Assembly: GCA_943737045.1 (NCBI GenBank)
Contig: CALSFV010000099.1
Coordinates: 218,650 to 282,649, forward strand
Length of the DNA stretch: 64,000 nucleotides
Origin: Parapristionchus giblindavisi
Lineage: Eukaryota > Nematoda > Chromadorea > Rhabditida > Diplogasteridae
Direction: 5' to 3'
This document shows positions 47,501 through 61,089 of this stretch, piece by piece (positions within the stretch are counted from its first letter, which is position 1; every line of letters starts with the position of its first letter). The translations under genes were made by a program, and so were the position numbers. The notes beneath the pieces were generated by a model, which had not been told where the DNA came from, did not search any database, and saw only the letters and a program-made list of their open reading frames with translations.

Positions 47501-49937
47501 GATGAGATATACCAGAAAGAGGATGAGATATACCAGAAAGGTTATGAGATATACCAGAAAGAGGATGAGATATACCAGAAAGAGGATGAGATATACCAGA
47601 TAGGGGATGAGATATACCAGAAAGGGGATGAGATATACCAGAAAGAGGAAGAGATATACCAGAAAGGGGATGAGATATACCAGAAAGGGGATGAGATATA
47701 CCAGAAAGAGGAAGAGATATACCAGAAAGGGGATGAGATATACCAGAAAGAGGATGAGATATACCAGAAAGAGGATGAGATATTCCAGAAAGAGGATGAG
47801 ATATACCAGAAAGAGGATGAGATATACCAGAAAGAGGATGAGATATACCAGAAAGGGGATGAGATATACCAGAAAGGGGATGAGATATACCAGAAAGAGG
47901 ATGAGATATACCAGAAAGAGGATGAGATATACCAGAAAGAGGATGAGATATAAAAGAAAGAGGATGAGATATACCAGACAGAGGATGAGATATACCAGAA
48001 AGAGGATGAGATATACCAGAAAGAGGATGAGATATACCAGAAAGAGGATGAGATATACCAGAAAGAGGATGAGATATACCAGAAAGAGGATGAGATATAC
48101 CAGAAAGAGGATGAGATATACCAGAAAGAGGATGAGATATACCAGAAAGAGGATGAGATATAAAAGAAAGAGGATGAGATATACCAGAAAGAGGATGAGA
48201 TATACCAGAAAGAGGATGAGATATACCAGAAAGAGGATGAGATATACCAGAAAGAGGATGAGATATACCAGAAAGAGGATGAGATATACCAGAAAGAGGA
48301 TGAGATATACCAGAAGGGGATGAGATATACCAGAAAGGGGATGAGATATACCAGGAAGAGGATGAGATATACCAGAAAGAGGATGAGATATATCAGAAAG
48401 ACGATGAGCTATACCAGAAAGAGGATGAGATATACCAGACAGAGGATGAGATATACCAGAAAGAGGATGAGATATACCAGAAAGAGGATGAGATATACCA
48501 GAAAGAGGATGAGATATACCAGAAAGAGGATGAGATATACCAGAAAGAGGATGAGATATACCAGAAAGAGGATGAGATATACCAGAAAGAGGATGAGATA
48601 TACCAGAAGGGGATGAGATATACCAGAAAGGGGATGAGATATACCAGGAAGAGGATGAGATATACCAGAAAGAGGATGAGATATACCAGAAAGACGATGA
48701 GCTATACCAGAAAGAGGATGAGATATACCAGAAAGAGGATGATATATACCAGAAAGAGGATGATATATACCAGAAAGAGGATGAGATATACCAGAAAGAG
48801 GATGAGATATACCAGAAAGAGGATGAGATATACCAGAAAGAGGATGAGATATACCAGAAAGAGGATGAGATATACCAGAAAGAGGATGAGATATACCAGA
48901 AAGAGGATGAGATATACCAGAAAGAGGATGAGATATACCAGAAAGACGATGAGATATACCAGAAAGGGGATGAGATATACCAGAAAGAGGATGAGATATA
49001 CCAGAAAGAGGATGAGATATACCAGAAAGAGGATGAGATATACCAGAAAGAGGATGATATATACCAGAAAGAGGATGAGATATACCAGAAAGAGGATGAG
49101 ATATACCAGAAAGAGGATGAGATATACCAGAAAGAGGATGAGATATACCAGAAAGAGGATGAGATATACCAGAAAGAGGATGAGATATACCAGAAAGAGG
49201 ATGAGATATACCAGAAAGAGGATGAGATGTACCAGAAAGAGGATGAGATATAACAGAAAGAGGATGAGATATACCAGAAAGAGGATGAGATATACCAGAA
49301 AGGGGATGAGATATACCAGAAAGGGGATGAGATATACCAGAAAGAGGATGAGATATACCAGAAAGAGGATGAGATATACCAGAAAGAGGATGAGATATAC
49401 CAGAAAGAGGATGATATATACCAGAAAGAGGATGAGATATACCAGAAAGAGGATGAGATATACCAGAAAGAGGATGAGATATACCAGAAAGAGGATGAGA
49501 TATACCAGAAAGAGGATGAGATATACCAGAAAGAGGATGAGATATACCAGAAAGAGGATGAGATATACCAGAAAGAGGATGAGATATACCAGAAAGGGGA
49601 TGAGATATACCAGAAAGGGGATGAGATATACCAGAAAGGGGATGAGATATACCAGAAAGAGGATGAGATATACCAGAAAGAGGATGATATATACCAGAAA
49701 GAGGATGAGATATACCAGAAAGAGGATGAGATATACCAGAAAGAGGATGAGATGTACCAGAAAGAGGATGAGATATAACAGAAAGGGGATGAGATATACC
49801 AGAAAGGGGATGAGATATACCAGAAAGAGGATGAGATATACCAGAAAGAGGATGAGATATACCAGAAAGAGGATGAGATATACCAGAAAGGGGATGAGAT
49901 ATACCAGAAAGGGGATGAGATATACCAGAAAGGGGAT
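44582..49937. repeat. 21-bp satellite array, block 17c
   Basis: Here the CATAAAGAGGATGTG-GTTATGAG-GATATTCC-TATAAAAG series recurs with starts at 44942, 45992 and 47441, spaced 1050 bp (50 units) and 1449 bp (69 units). AGAAGGGG modules return at 48313 and 48606 (293 bp apart). A GATGTACC-TATAACAG pair near 49228 and a standard left flank lead into copy 16. Private variants are CCTGAAAG near 45076 and GAGTTATACC near 46560. Confidence 0.95.
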
Positions 49938-50190
49938 TGCGGTGTTACATTTCGAAACGGGTGACGTGTCCGTCAACTTCAATTTTGAAGTGTGGTGGGT
50001 CTCGAGTGGAAAACCCTGATAAACAATTGGAATACGGTAAGAAGTTACCGTAACCATCGATCAATATGTGTTGACTACCGTAACTTTTTACAGTAATTTC
50101 ATGACCCATCAGGGTTTTCCACTCGAGACACAAAACACTCCGAAATTGAAGTTGACGGACACGTCACCCGTTTCGAAATGTAACACCGCA
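49938..50190 (+). mobile_element. 253-bp foldback element, copy 16
   Basis: Sequence as copy 1 and the first copy after the 21.6-kb gap. Three AAAGGG units left; CCAGATAGAGG class right with one extra AAAGGG unit. Confidence 0.88.
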
Positions 50191-50592
50191 GATGAGATAT
50201 ACCAGAAAGAGGATGAGATATACCAGAAAGGGGATGAGATATACCAGAAAGAGGATGAGATATACCAGATAGAGGATGAGATATACCAGAAAGGGGATGA
50301 GATATACCAGAAAGGGGATGAGATATACCAGAAAGAGGATGAGATATACCAAAAAGAGGATGAGATATACCAGAAAGAGGATGAGATATACCAGAAAGAG
50401 GATGAGATGTACCAGAAAGAGGATGAGATATAACAGAAAGGGGATGAGATATACCAGAAAGGGGATGAGATATACCAGAAAGAGGATGAGATATACCAGA
50501 AAGAGGATGAGATATACCAGAAAGAGGATGAGATATACCAGAAAGGGGATGAGATATACCAGAAAGGGGATGAGATATACCAGAAAGGGGAT
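50191..50592. repeat. 21-bp satellite array, block 18 (shortest complete block)
   Basis: 402 bp, 19 units plus GAT. It joins the start of a CCAGATAGAGG-class right flank directly to a standard left flank through GATGTACC-TATAACAG (near 50407-50432), so most of a block has been lost. Confidence 0.97.
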
Positions 50593-50845
50593 TGCGGTGT
50601 TACATTTCGAAACGGGTGACGTGTCCGTCAACTTCAATTTTGAAGTGTGGTGGGTCTCGAGTGGAAAACCCTGATAAACAATTGGAATACGGTAAGAAGT
50701 TACCGTAACCATCGATCAATATGTGTTGACTACCGTAACTTTTTACAGTAATTTCATGACCCATCAGGGTTTTCCACTCGAGACACAAAACACTCCGAAA
50801 TTGAAGTTGACGGACACGTCACCCGTTTCGAAATGTAACACCGCA
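50593..50845 (+). mobile_element. 253-bp foldback element, copy 17
   Basis: Sequence as copy 1; only 655 bp from copy 16, the closest spacing in the window. Confidence 0.88.
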
Positions 50846-53800
50846 GATGAGATATACCAGAAAGAGGATGAGATATACCAGAAAGGGGATGAGATATACC
50901 AGAAAGAGGATGAGATATACCAGATAGAGGATGAGATATACCAGAAAGGGGATGAGATATACCAGAAAGAGGATGAGATATACCAAAAAGAGGATGAGAT
51001 ATACCAGAAAGAGGATGAGATATACCAGAAAGAGGATGAGATATACCAGAAAGAGGATGAGATATACCAGAAAGAGGATGAGATATACCAGAAAGAGGAT
51101 GAGATATAACAGAAAGAGGATGAGATATACCAGAAAGAGGATGAGATATACCAGAAAGAGGATGAGATATACCAGAAAGAGGATGAGATATACCAGAAAG
51201 AGGATGAGATATACCAGAAAGAGGATGAGATACACCAGAAGGGGATGAGATATACCAGAAAGGGGATGAGATATACCAGGAAGAGGATGAGATATACCAG
51301 AAAGAGGATGAGATATACCAGAAAGACGATGAGCTATACCAGAAAGAGGATGAGATATACCAGACAGAGGATGAGATATACCAGAAAGAGGATGAGATAT
51401 ACCAGAAAGAGGATGAGATATACCAGAAAGAGGATGAGATATACCAGAAAGAGGATGAGATATACCAGAAAGAGGATGAGATATACCAGAAAGAGGATGA
51501 GATATACCAGAAAGAGGATGAGATATACCAGAAGGGGATGAGATATACCAGAAAGGGGATGAGATATACCAGGAAGAGGATGAGATATACCAGAAAGAGG
51601 ATGAGATATACCAGAAAGACGATGAGCTATACCAGAAAGAGGATGAGATATACCAGAAAGAGGATGATATATACCAGAAAGAGGATGATATATACCAGGA
51701 AGAGGATGAGATATACCAGAAAGAGGATGAGATATACCAGAAAGACGATGAGCTATACCAGAAAGAGGATGAGCTATACCAGAAAGAGGATGAGATATAC
51801 CAGACAGAGGATGAGATATACCAGAAAGAGGATGAGATATACCAGAAAGAGGATGAGATATACCAGAAAGAGGATGAGATATACCAGAAAGAGGATGAGA
51901 TATACCAGAAAGAGGATGAGATATACCAGAAAGAGGATGAGATATACCAGAAGGGGATGAGATATACCAGAAAGGGGATGAGATATACCAGGAAGAGGAT
52001 GAGATATACCAGGAAGAGGATGAGATATACCAGAAAGACGATGAGCTATACCAGAAAGAGGATGAGATATACCAGAAAGAGGATGATATATACCAGAAAG
52101 AGGATGATATATACCAGAAAGAGGATGAGATATACCAGAAAGAGGATGAGATATACCAGAAAGAGGATGAGATATACCAGAAAGAGGATGAGATATACCA
52201 GAAAGAGGATGAGATATACCAGAAAGAGGATGAGATATACCAGAAAGAGGATGAGATATACCAGAAAGAGGATGAGATATACCAGAAAGACGATGAGATA
52301 TACCAGAAAGGGGATGAGATATACCAGAAAGAGGATGAGATATACCAGAAAGAGGATGAGATATACCAGAAAGAGGATGAGATATACCAGAAAGAGGATG
52401 ATATATACCAGAAAGAGGATGATATATACCAGAAAGAGGATGAGATATACCAGAAAGAGGATGAGATATACCAGAAAGAGGATGAGATATACCAGAAAGA
52501 GGATGAGATATACCAGAAAGAGGATGAGATATACCAGAAAGAGGATGAGATATACCAGAAAGAGGATGAGATATACCAGAAAGAGGATGAGATGTACCAG
52601 AAAGAGGATGAGATATAACAGAAAGAGGATGAGATATACCAGAAAGAGGATGAGATATACCAGAAAGGGGATGAGATATACCAGAAAGGGGATGAGATAT
52701 ACCAGAAAGAGGATGAGATATACCAGAAAGACGATGAGATATACCAGAAAGGGGATGAGATATACCAGAAAGAGGATGAGATATACCAGAAAGGGGATGA
52801 GATATACCAGAAAGAGGATGAGATATACCAGAAAGAGGATGAGATATACCAGAAAGAGGATGAGATGTACCAGAAAGAGGATGAGATATAACAGAAAGAG
52901 GATGAGATATACCAGAAAGAGGATGAGATATACCTGAAAGAGGATGAGATATACCAGAAAGAGGATGAGATATACCAGAAAGACGATGAGATATACCAGA
53001 AAGGGGATGAGATATACCAGAAAGAGGATGAGATATACCAGAAAGAGGATGAGATATACCAGAAAGAGGATGAGATATACCAGAAAGAGGATGATATATA
53101 CCAGAAAGAGGATGAGATATACCAGAAAGAGGATGAGATATACCAGAAAGAGGATGAGATATACCAGAAAGAGGATGAGATATACCAGAAAGAGGATGAG
53201 ATATACCAGAAAGAGGATGAGATATACCAGAAAGAGGATGAGATATACCAGAAAGAGGATGAGATATACCAGAAAGGGGATGAGATATACCAGAAAGGGG
53301 ATGAGATATACCAGAAAGGGGATGAGATATACCAGAAAGAGGATGAGATATACCAGAAAGAGGATGAGATATACCAGAAAGACGATGAGATATACCAGAA
53401 AGGGGATGAGATATACCAGAAAGGGGATGAGATATACCAGAAAGAGGATGAGATATACCAGAAAGAGGATGAGATATACCAGAAAGAGGATGAGATGTAC
53501 CAGAATGAGGATGAGATATAACAGAAAGGGGATGAGATATACCAGAAAGGGGATGAGATATACCAGAAAGAGGATGAGATATACCAGAAAGAGGATGAGA
53601 TATACCAGAAAGACGATGAGATATACCAGAAAGGGGATGAGATATACCAGAAAGAGGATGAGATATACCAGAAAGAGGATGAGATATACCAGAAAGAGGA
53701 TGAGATATACCAGAAAGAGGATGAGATGTACCAGAATGAGGATGAGATATAACAGAAAGGGGATGAGATATACCAGAAAGGGGATGAGATATACCAGAAA

Positions 53801-54436
53801 GGGGATGAGATATACCAGAAAGAGGATGAGATATACCAGAAAGAGGATGAGATATACCAGAAAGACGATGAGATATACCAGAAAGGGGATGAGATATACC
53901 AGAAAGGGGATGAGATATACCAGAAAGAGGATGAGATATACCAGAAAGAGGATGATATATACCAGAAAGAGGATGAGATATACCAGAAAGAGGATGAGAT
54001 ATACCAGAAAGACGATGAGATATACCAGAAAGGGGATGAGATATACCAGAAAGGGGATGAGATATACCAGAAAGAGGATGAGATATACCAGAAAGAGGAT
54101 GAGATATACCAGAAAGAGGATGAGATATACCAGAAAGAGGATGAGATATACCAGAAAGAGGATGAGATATACCAGAAAGAGGATGAGATATACCAGAAAG
54201 AGGATGAGATATACCAGAAAGAGGATGAGATATACCAGAAAGAGGATGAGATGTACCAGAATGAGGATGAGATATAACAGAAAGGGGATGAGATATACCA
54301 GAAAGGGGATGAGATATACCAGAAAGAGGATGAGATATACCAGAAAGAGGATGAGATATACCAGAAAGAGGATGAGATATACCAGAAAGGGGATGAGATA
54401 TACCAGAAAGGGGATGAGATATACCAGAAAGGGGAT
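50846..54436. repeat. 21-bp satellite array, block 19
   Basis: 3591 bp. Contains AGAAGGGG modules at 51238, 51531 and 51950 typical of the foldback-free region. These three 1-bp deletions explain why the length is 3 short of whole units plus GAT. Later parts carry GATGTACCAGAATGAGG followed by TATAACAG (near 53489, 53729 and 54252), the marker series of the 1432-bp repeat. Confidence 0.96.
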
Positions 54437-54689
54437 TGCGGTGTTACATTTCGAAACGGGTGACGTGTCCGTCAACTTCAATTTTGAAGTGTGGTGGGTC
54501 TCGAGTGGAAAACCCTGATAAACAATTGGAATACGGTAAGAAGTTACCGTAACCATCGATCAATATGTGTTGACTACCGTTACTTTTTACAGTAATTTCA
54601 TGACCCATCAGGGTTTTCCACTCGAGACACAAAACACTCCGAAATTGAAGTTGACGGACACGTCACCCGTTTCGAAATGTAACACCGCA
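54437..54689 (+). mobile_element. 253-bp foldback element, copy 18 (T145 variant)
   Basis: A to T at element position 145 (54581, CCGTTACTTT). The left flank carries CCAGAATGAGG. Both features are shared by copies 19-22 only. Confidence 0.88.
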
Positions 54690-56540
54690 GATGAGATATA
54701 CCAGAAAGAGGATGAGATATACCAGAAAGGGGATGAGATATACCAGAAAGAGGATGAGATATACCAGATAGAGGATGAGATATACCAGAAAGGGGATGAG
54801 ATATACCAGAAAGAGGATGAGATATACCAAAAAGAGGATGAGATATACCAGAAAGAGGATGAGATATACCAGAAAGAGGATGAGATATACCAGAAAGAGG
54901 ATGAGATATACCAGAAAGAGGATGAGATATACCAGAAAGAGGATGAGATATACCAGAAAGAGGATGAGATATACCATAAAGAGGATGTGATATACCAGAA
55001 AGAGGATGAGATATACCAGAAAGAGGATGAGATATACCAGAAAGAGGATGAGATATACCAGAAAGAGGATGAGATATACCAGAAAGGGGATGAGATATAG
55101 CAGAAAGGGGATGAGATATACCAGGAAGAGGATGAGATATACCAGAAAGAGGATGAGATATACCAGAAAGAGGATGAGATATACCAGAAAGAGGATGAGA
55201 TATACCAGAAAGGGGATGAGATATACCAGATAGGGGATGAGATATACCAGAAAGGGGATGAGATATACCAGAAAGGGGATGAGATATACCAGAAAGAGGA
55301 AGAGATATACCAGAAAGGGGATGAGATATACCAGAAAGGGGATGAGATATACCAGAAAGAGGAAGAGATATACCAGAAAGGGGATGAGATATACCAGAAA
55401 GAGGATGAGATATACCAGAAAGAGGATGAGATATACCAGAAAGGGGATGAGATATACCAGAAAGAGGATGAGATATACCAGAAAGACGATGAGATATACC
55501 AGAAAGGGGATGAGATATACCAGAAAGGGGATGAGATATACCAGAAAGAGGATGAGATATACCAGAAAGAGGATGAGATATACCAGAAAGAGGATGAGAT
55601 GTACCAGAATGAGGATGAGATATAACAGAAAGGGGATGAGATATACCAGAAAGGGGATGAGATATACCAGAAAGAGGATGAGATATACCAGAAAGAGGAT
55701 GAGATATACCAGAAAGACGATGAGATATACCAGAAAGGGGATGAGATATACCAGAAAGAGGATGAGATATACCAGAAAGAGGATGAGATATACCAGAAAG
55801 AGGATGAGATATACCAGAAAGAGGATGAGATGTACCAGAATGAGGATGAGATATAACAGAAAGGGGATGAGATATACCAGAAAGGGGATGAGATATACCA
55901 GAAAGGGGATGAGATATACCAGAAAGAGGATGAGATATACCAGAAAGAGGATGAGATATACCAGAAAGACGATGAGATATACCAGAAAGGGGATGAGATA
56001 TACCAGAAAGGGGATGAGATATACCAGAAAGAGGATGAGATATACCAGAAAGAGGATGAGATATACCAGAAAGAGGATGAGATATACCAGAAAGAGGATG
56101 AGATATACCAGAAAGGGGATGAGATATACCAGAAAGGGGATGAGATATACCAGAAAGAGGATGAGATATACCAGAAAGAGGATGAGATATACCAGAAAGA
56201 CGATGAGATATACCAGAAAGGGGATGAGATATACCAGAAAGGGGATGAGATATACCAGAAAGAGGATGAGATATACCAGAAAGAGGATGAGATATACCAG
56301 AAAGAGGATGAGATATACCAGAAAGAGGATGAGATATACCAGAAAGAGGATGAGATGTACCAGAATGAGGATGAGATATAACAGAAAGGGGATGAGATAT
56401 ACCAGAAAGGGGATGAGATATACCAGAAAGAGGATGAGATATACCAGAAAGAGGATGAGATATACCAGAAAGAGGATGAGATATACCAGAAAGGGGATGA
56501 GATATACCAGAAAGGGGATGAGATATACCAGAAAGGGGAT
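54690..56540. repeat. 21-bp satellite array, block 20
   Basis: 1851 bp, 88 units plus GAT. Starts like the 1432-bp repeat units (CATAAAGAGGATGTG near 54975, TATAGCAG near 55098, CCAGATAGGGG near 55226) and ends like them. It has 672 extra bp (32 units) carrying two additional CCAGAATGAGG modules near 55606 and 55837. Confidence 0.97.
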
Positions 56541-56793
56541 TGCGGTGTTACATTTCGAAACGGGTGACGTGTCCGTCAACTTCAATTTTGAAGTGTGGTG
56601 GGTCTCGAGTGGAAAACCCTGATAAACAATTGGAATACGGTAAGAAGTTACCGTAACCATCGATCAATATGTGTTGACTACCGTTACTTTTTACAGTAAT
56701 TTCATGACCCATCAGGGTTTTCCACTCGAGACACAAAACACTCCGAAATTGAAGTTGACGGACACGTCACCCGTTTCGAAATGTAACACCGCA
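56541..56793 (+). mobile_element. 253-bp foldback element, copy 19 (T145 variant)
   Basis: T at position 145; first element of the 1432-bp tandem series. Confidence 0.88.
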
Positions 56794-57972
56794 GATGAGA
56801 TATACCAGAAAGAGGATGAGATATACCAGAAAGGGGATGAGATATACCAGAAAGAGGATGAGATATACCAGATAGAGGATGAGATATACCAGAAAGGGGA
56901 TGAGATATACCAGAAAGAGGATGAGATATACCAAAAAGAGGATGAGATATACCAGAAAGAGGATGAGATATACCAGAAAGAGGATGAGATATACCAGAAA
57001 GAGGATGAGATATACCAGAAAGAGGATGAGATATACCAGAAAGAGGATGAGATATACCAGAAAGAGGATGAGATATACCATAAAGAGGATGTGATATACC
57101 AGAAAGAGGATGAGATATACCAGAAAGAGGATGAGATATACCAGAAAGAGGATGAGATATACCAGAAAGAGGATGAGATATACCAGAAAGGGGATGAGAT
57201 ATAGCAGAAAGGGGATGAGATATACCAGGAAGAGGATGAGATATACCAGAAAGAGGATGAGATATACCAGAAAGAGGATGAGATATACCAGAAAGAGGAT
57301 GAGATATACCAGAAAGGGGATGAGATATACCAGATAGGGGATGAGATATACCAGAAAGGGGATGAGATATACCAGAAAGGGGATGAGATATACCAGAAAG
57401 AGGAAGAGATATACCAGAAAGGGGATGAGATATACCAGAAAGGGGATGAGATATACCAGAAAGAGGAAGAGATATACCAGAAAGGGGATGAGATATACCA
57501 GAAAGAGGATGAGATATACCAGAAAGAGGATGAGATATACCAGAAAGGGGATGAGATATACCAGAAAGGGGATGAGATATACCAGAAAGAGGATGAGATA
57601 TACCAGAAAGAGGATGAGATATACCAGAAAGACGATGAGATATACCAGAAAGGGGATGAGATATACCAGAAAGGGGATGAGATATACCAGAAAGAGGATG
57701 AGATATACCAGAAAGAGGATGAGATATACCAGAAAGAGGATGAGATATACCAGAAAGAGGATGAGATATACCAGAAAGAGGATGAGATGTACCAGAATGA
57801 GGATGAGATATAACAGAAAGGGGATGAGATATACCAGAAAGGGGATGAGATATACCAGAAAGAGGATGAGATATACCAGAAAGAGGATGAGATATACCAG
57901 AAAGAGGATGAGATATACCAGAAAGGGGATGAGATATACCAGAAAGGGGATGAGATATACCAGAAAGGGGAT
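56794..57972. repeat. 21-bp satellite, 1432-bp repeat unit 1
   Basis: 1179 bp, 56 units plus GAT. CCAGATAGAGG, CCAAAAAG, CATAAAGAGGATGTG, TATAGCAG, CCAGATAGGGG, two GAAGAG units, GACGATG, GATGTACCAGAATGAGG, TATAACAG. Confidence 0.97.
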
Positions 57973-58225
57973 TGCGGTGTTACATTTCGAAACGGGTGAC
58001 GTGTCCGTCAACTTCAATTTTGAAGTGTGGTGGGTCTCGAGTGGAAAACCCTGATAAACAATTGGAATACGGTAAGAAGTTACCGTAACCATCGATCAAT
58101 ATGTGTTGACTACCGTTACTTTTTACAGTAATTTCATGACCCATCAGGGTTTTCCACTCGAGACACAAAACACTCCGAAATTGAAGTTGACGGACACGTC
58201 ACCCGTTTCGAAATGTAACACCGCA
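57973..58225 (+). mobile_element. 253-bp foldback element, copy 20 (T145 variant)
   Basis: T at position 145; 1432 bp after copy 19. Confidence 0.88.
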
Positions 58226-59404
58226 GATGAGATATACCAGAAAGAGGATGAGATATACCAGAAAGGGGATGAGATATACCAGAAAGAGGATGAGATATAC
58301 CAGATAGAGGATGAGATATACCAGAAAGGGGATGAGATATACCAGAAAGAGGATGAGATATACCAAAAAGAGGATGAGATATACCAGAAAGAGGATGAGA
58401 TATACCAGAAAGAGGATGAGATATACCAGAAAGAGGATGAGATATACCAGAAAGAGGATGAGATATACCAGAAAGAGGATGAGATATACCAGAAAGAGGA
58501 TGAGATATACCATAAAGAGGATGTGATATACCAGAAAGAGGATGAGATATACCAGAAAGAGGATGAGATATACCAGAAAGAGGATGAGATATACCAGAAA
58601 GAGGATGAGATATACCAGAAAGGGGATGAGATATAGCAGAAAGGGGATGAGATATACCAGGAAGAGGATGAGATATACCAGAAAGAGGATGAGATATACC
58701 AGAAAGAGGATGAGATATACCAGAAAGAGGATGAGATATACCAGAAAGGGGATGAGATATACCAGATAGGGGATGAGATATACCAGAAAGGGGATGAGAT
58801 ATACCAGAAAGGGGATGAGATATACCAGAAAGAGGAAGAGATATACCAGAAAGGGGATGAGATATACCAGAAAGGGGATGAGATATACCAGAAAGAGGAA
58901 GAGATATACCAGAAAGGGGATGAGATATACCAGAAAGAGGATGAGATATACCAGAAAGAGGATGAGATATACCAGAAAGGGGATGAGATATACCAGAAAG
59001 GGGATGAGATATACCAGAAAGAGGATGAGATATACCAGAAAGAGGATGAGATATACCAGAAAGACGATGAGATATACCAGAAAGGGGATGAGATATACCA
59101 GAAAGGGGATGAGATATACCAGAAAGAGGATGAGATATACCAGAAAGAGGATGAGATATACCAGAAAGAGGATGAGATATACCAGAAAGAGGATGAGATA
59201 TACCAGAAAGAGGATGAGATGTACCAGAATGAGGATGAGATATAACAGAAAGGGGATGAGATATACCAGAAAGGGGATGAGATATACCAGAAAGAGGATG
59301 AGATATACCAGAAAGAGGATGAGATATACCAGAAAGAGGATGAGATATACCAGAAAGGGGATGAGATATACCAGAAAGGGGATGAGATATACCAGAAAGG
59401 GGAT
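58226..59404. repeat. 21-bp satellite, 1432-bp repeat unit 2
   Basis: 1179 bp with the same variant order as unit 1 and no difference seen. Confidence 0.97.
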
Positions 59405-59657
59405 TGCGGTGTTACATTTCGAAACGGGTGACGTGTCCGTCAACTTCAATTTTGAAGTGTGGTGGGTCTCGAGTGGAAAACCCTGATAAACAATTGGAAT
59501 ACGGTAAGAAGTTACCGTAACCATCGATCAATATGTGTTGACTACCGTTACTTTTTACAGTAATTTCATGACCCATCAGGGTTTTCCACTCGAGACACAA
59601 AACACTCCGAAATTGAAGTTGACGGACACGTCACCCGTTTCGAAATGTAACACCGCA
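59405..59657 (+). mobile_element. 253-bp foldback element, copy 21 (T145 variant)
   Basis: T at position 145; 1432 bp after copy 20. Confidence 0.88.
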
Positions 59658-60836
59658 GATGAGATATACCAGAAAGAGGATGAGATATACCAGAAAGGGG
59701 ATGAGATATACCAGAAAGAGGATGAGATATACCAGATAGAGGATGAGATATACCAGAAAGGGGATGAGATATACCAGAAAGAGGATGAGATATACCAAAA
59801 AGAGGATGAGATATACCAGAAAGAGGATGAGATATACCAGAAAGAGGATGAGATATACCAGAAAGAGGATGAGATATACCAGAAAGAGGATGAGATATAC
59901 CAGAAAGAGGATGAGATATACCAGAAAGAGGATGAGATATACCATAAAGAGGATGTGATATACCAGAAAGAGGATGAGATATACCAGAAAGAGGATGAGA
60001 TATACCAGAAAGAGGATGAGATATACCAGAAAGAGGATGAGATATACCAGAAAGGGGATGAGATATAGCAGAAAGGGGATGAGATATACCAGGAAGAGGA
60101 TGAGATATACCAGAAAGAGGATGAGATATACCAGAAAGAGGATGAGATATACCAGAAAGAGGATGAGATATACCAGAAAGGGGATGAGATATACCAGATA
60201 GGGGATGAGATATACCAGAAAGGGGATGAGATATACCAGAAAGGGGATGAGATATACCAGAAAGAGGAAGAGATATACCAGAAAGGGGATGAGATATACC
60301 AGAAAGGGGATGAGATATACCAGAAAGAGGAAGAGATATACCAGAAAGGGGATGAGATATACCAGAAAGAGGATGAGATATACCAGAAAGAGGATGAGAT
60401 ATACCAGAAAGGGGATGAGATATACCAGAAAGGGGATGAGATATACCAGAAAGAGGATGAGATATACCAGAAAGAGGATGAGATATACCAGAAAGACGAT
60501 GAGATATACCAGAAAGGGGATGAGATATACCAGAAAGGGGATGAGATATACCAGAAAGAGGATGAGATATACCAGAAAGAGGATGAGATATACCAGAAAG
60601 AGGATGAGATATACCAGAAAGAGGATGAGATATACCAGAAAGAGGATGAGATGTACCAGAATGAGGATGAGATATAACAGAAAGGGGATGAGATATACCA
60701 GAAAGGGGATGAGATATACCAGAAAGAGGATGAGATATACCAGAAAGAGGATGAGATATACCAGAAAGAGGATGAGATATACCAGAAAGGGGATGAGATA
60801 TACCAGAAAGGGGATGAGATATACCAGAAAGGGGAT
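59658..60836. repeat. 21-bp satellite, 1432-bp repeat unit 3
   Basis: 1179 bp with the same variant order as units 1 and 2. Confidence 0.97.
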
Positions 60837-61089
60837 TGCGGTGTTACATTTCGAAACGGGTGACGTGTCCGTCAACTTCAATTTTGAAGTGTGGTGGGTC
60901 TCGAGTGGAAAACCCTGATAAACAATTGGAATACGGTAAGAAGTTACCGTAACCATCGATCAATATGTGTTGACTACCGTTACTTTTTACAGTAATTTCA
61001 TGACCCATCAGGGTTTTCCACTCGAGACACAAAACACTCCGAAATTGAAGTTGACGGACACGTCACCCGTTTCGAAATGTAACACCGCA
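60837..61089 (+). mobile_element. 253-bp foldback element, copy 22 (T145 variant)
   Basis: T at position 145; starts the incomplete fourth 1432-bp unit. Confidence 0.88.

Larger units (their letters stand above)
56541..60836. repeat. 1432-bp composite higher-order repeat, three tandem units
   Basis: Units at 56541-57972, 57973-59404 and 59405-60836 each hold one foldback element (253 bp), the GAT duplicate and 56 satellite units. Conceptual translations of the units are identical on both strands. A fourth copy begins at 60837 and matches to about 61862, where one G is missing (AAAGGGATG) and the array switches to another module type. Confidence 0.96.
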
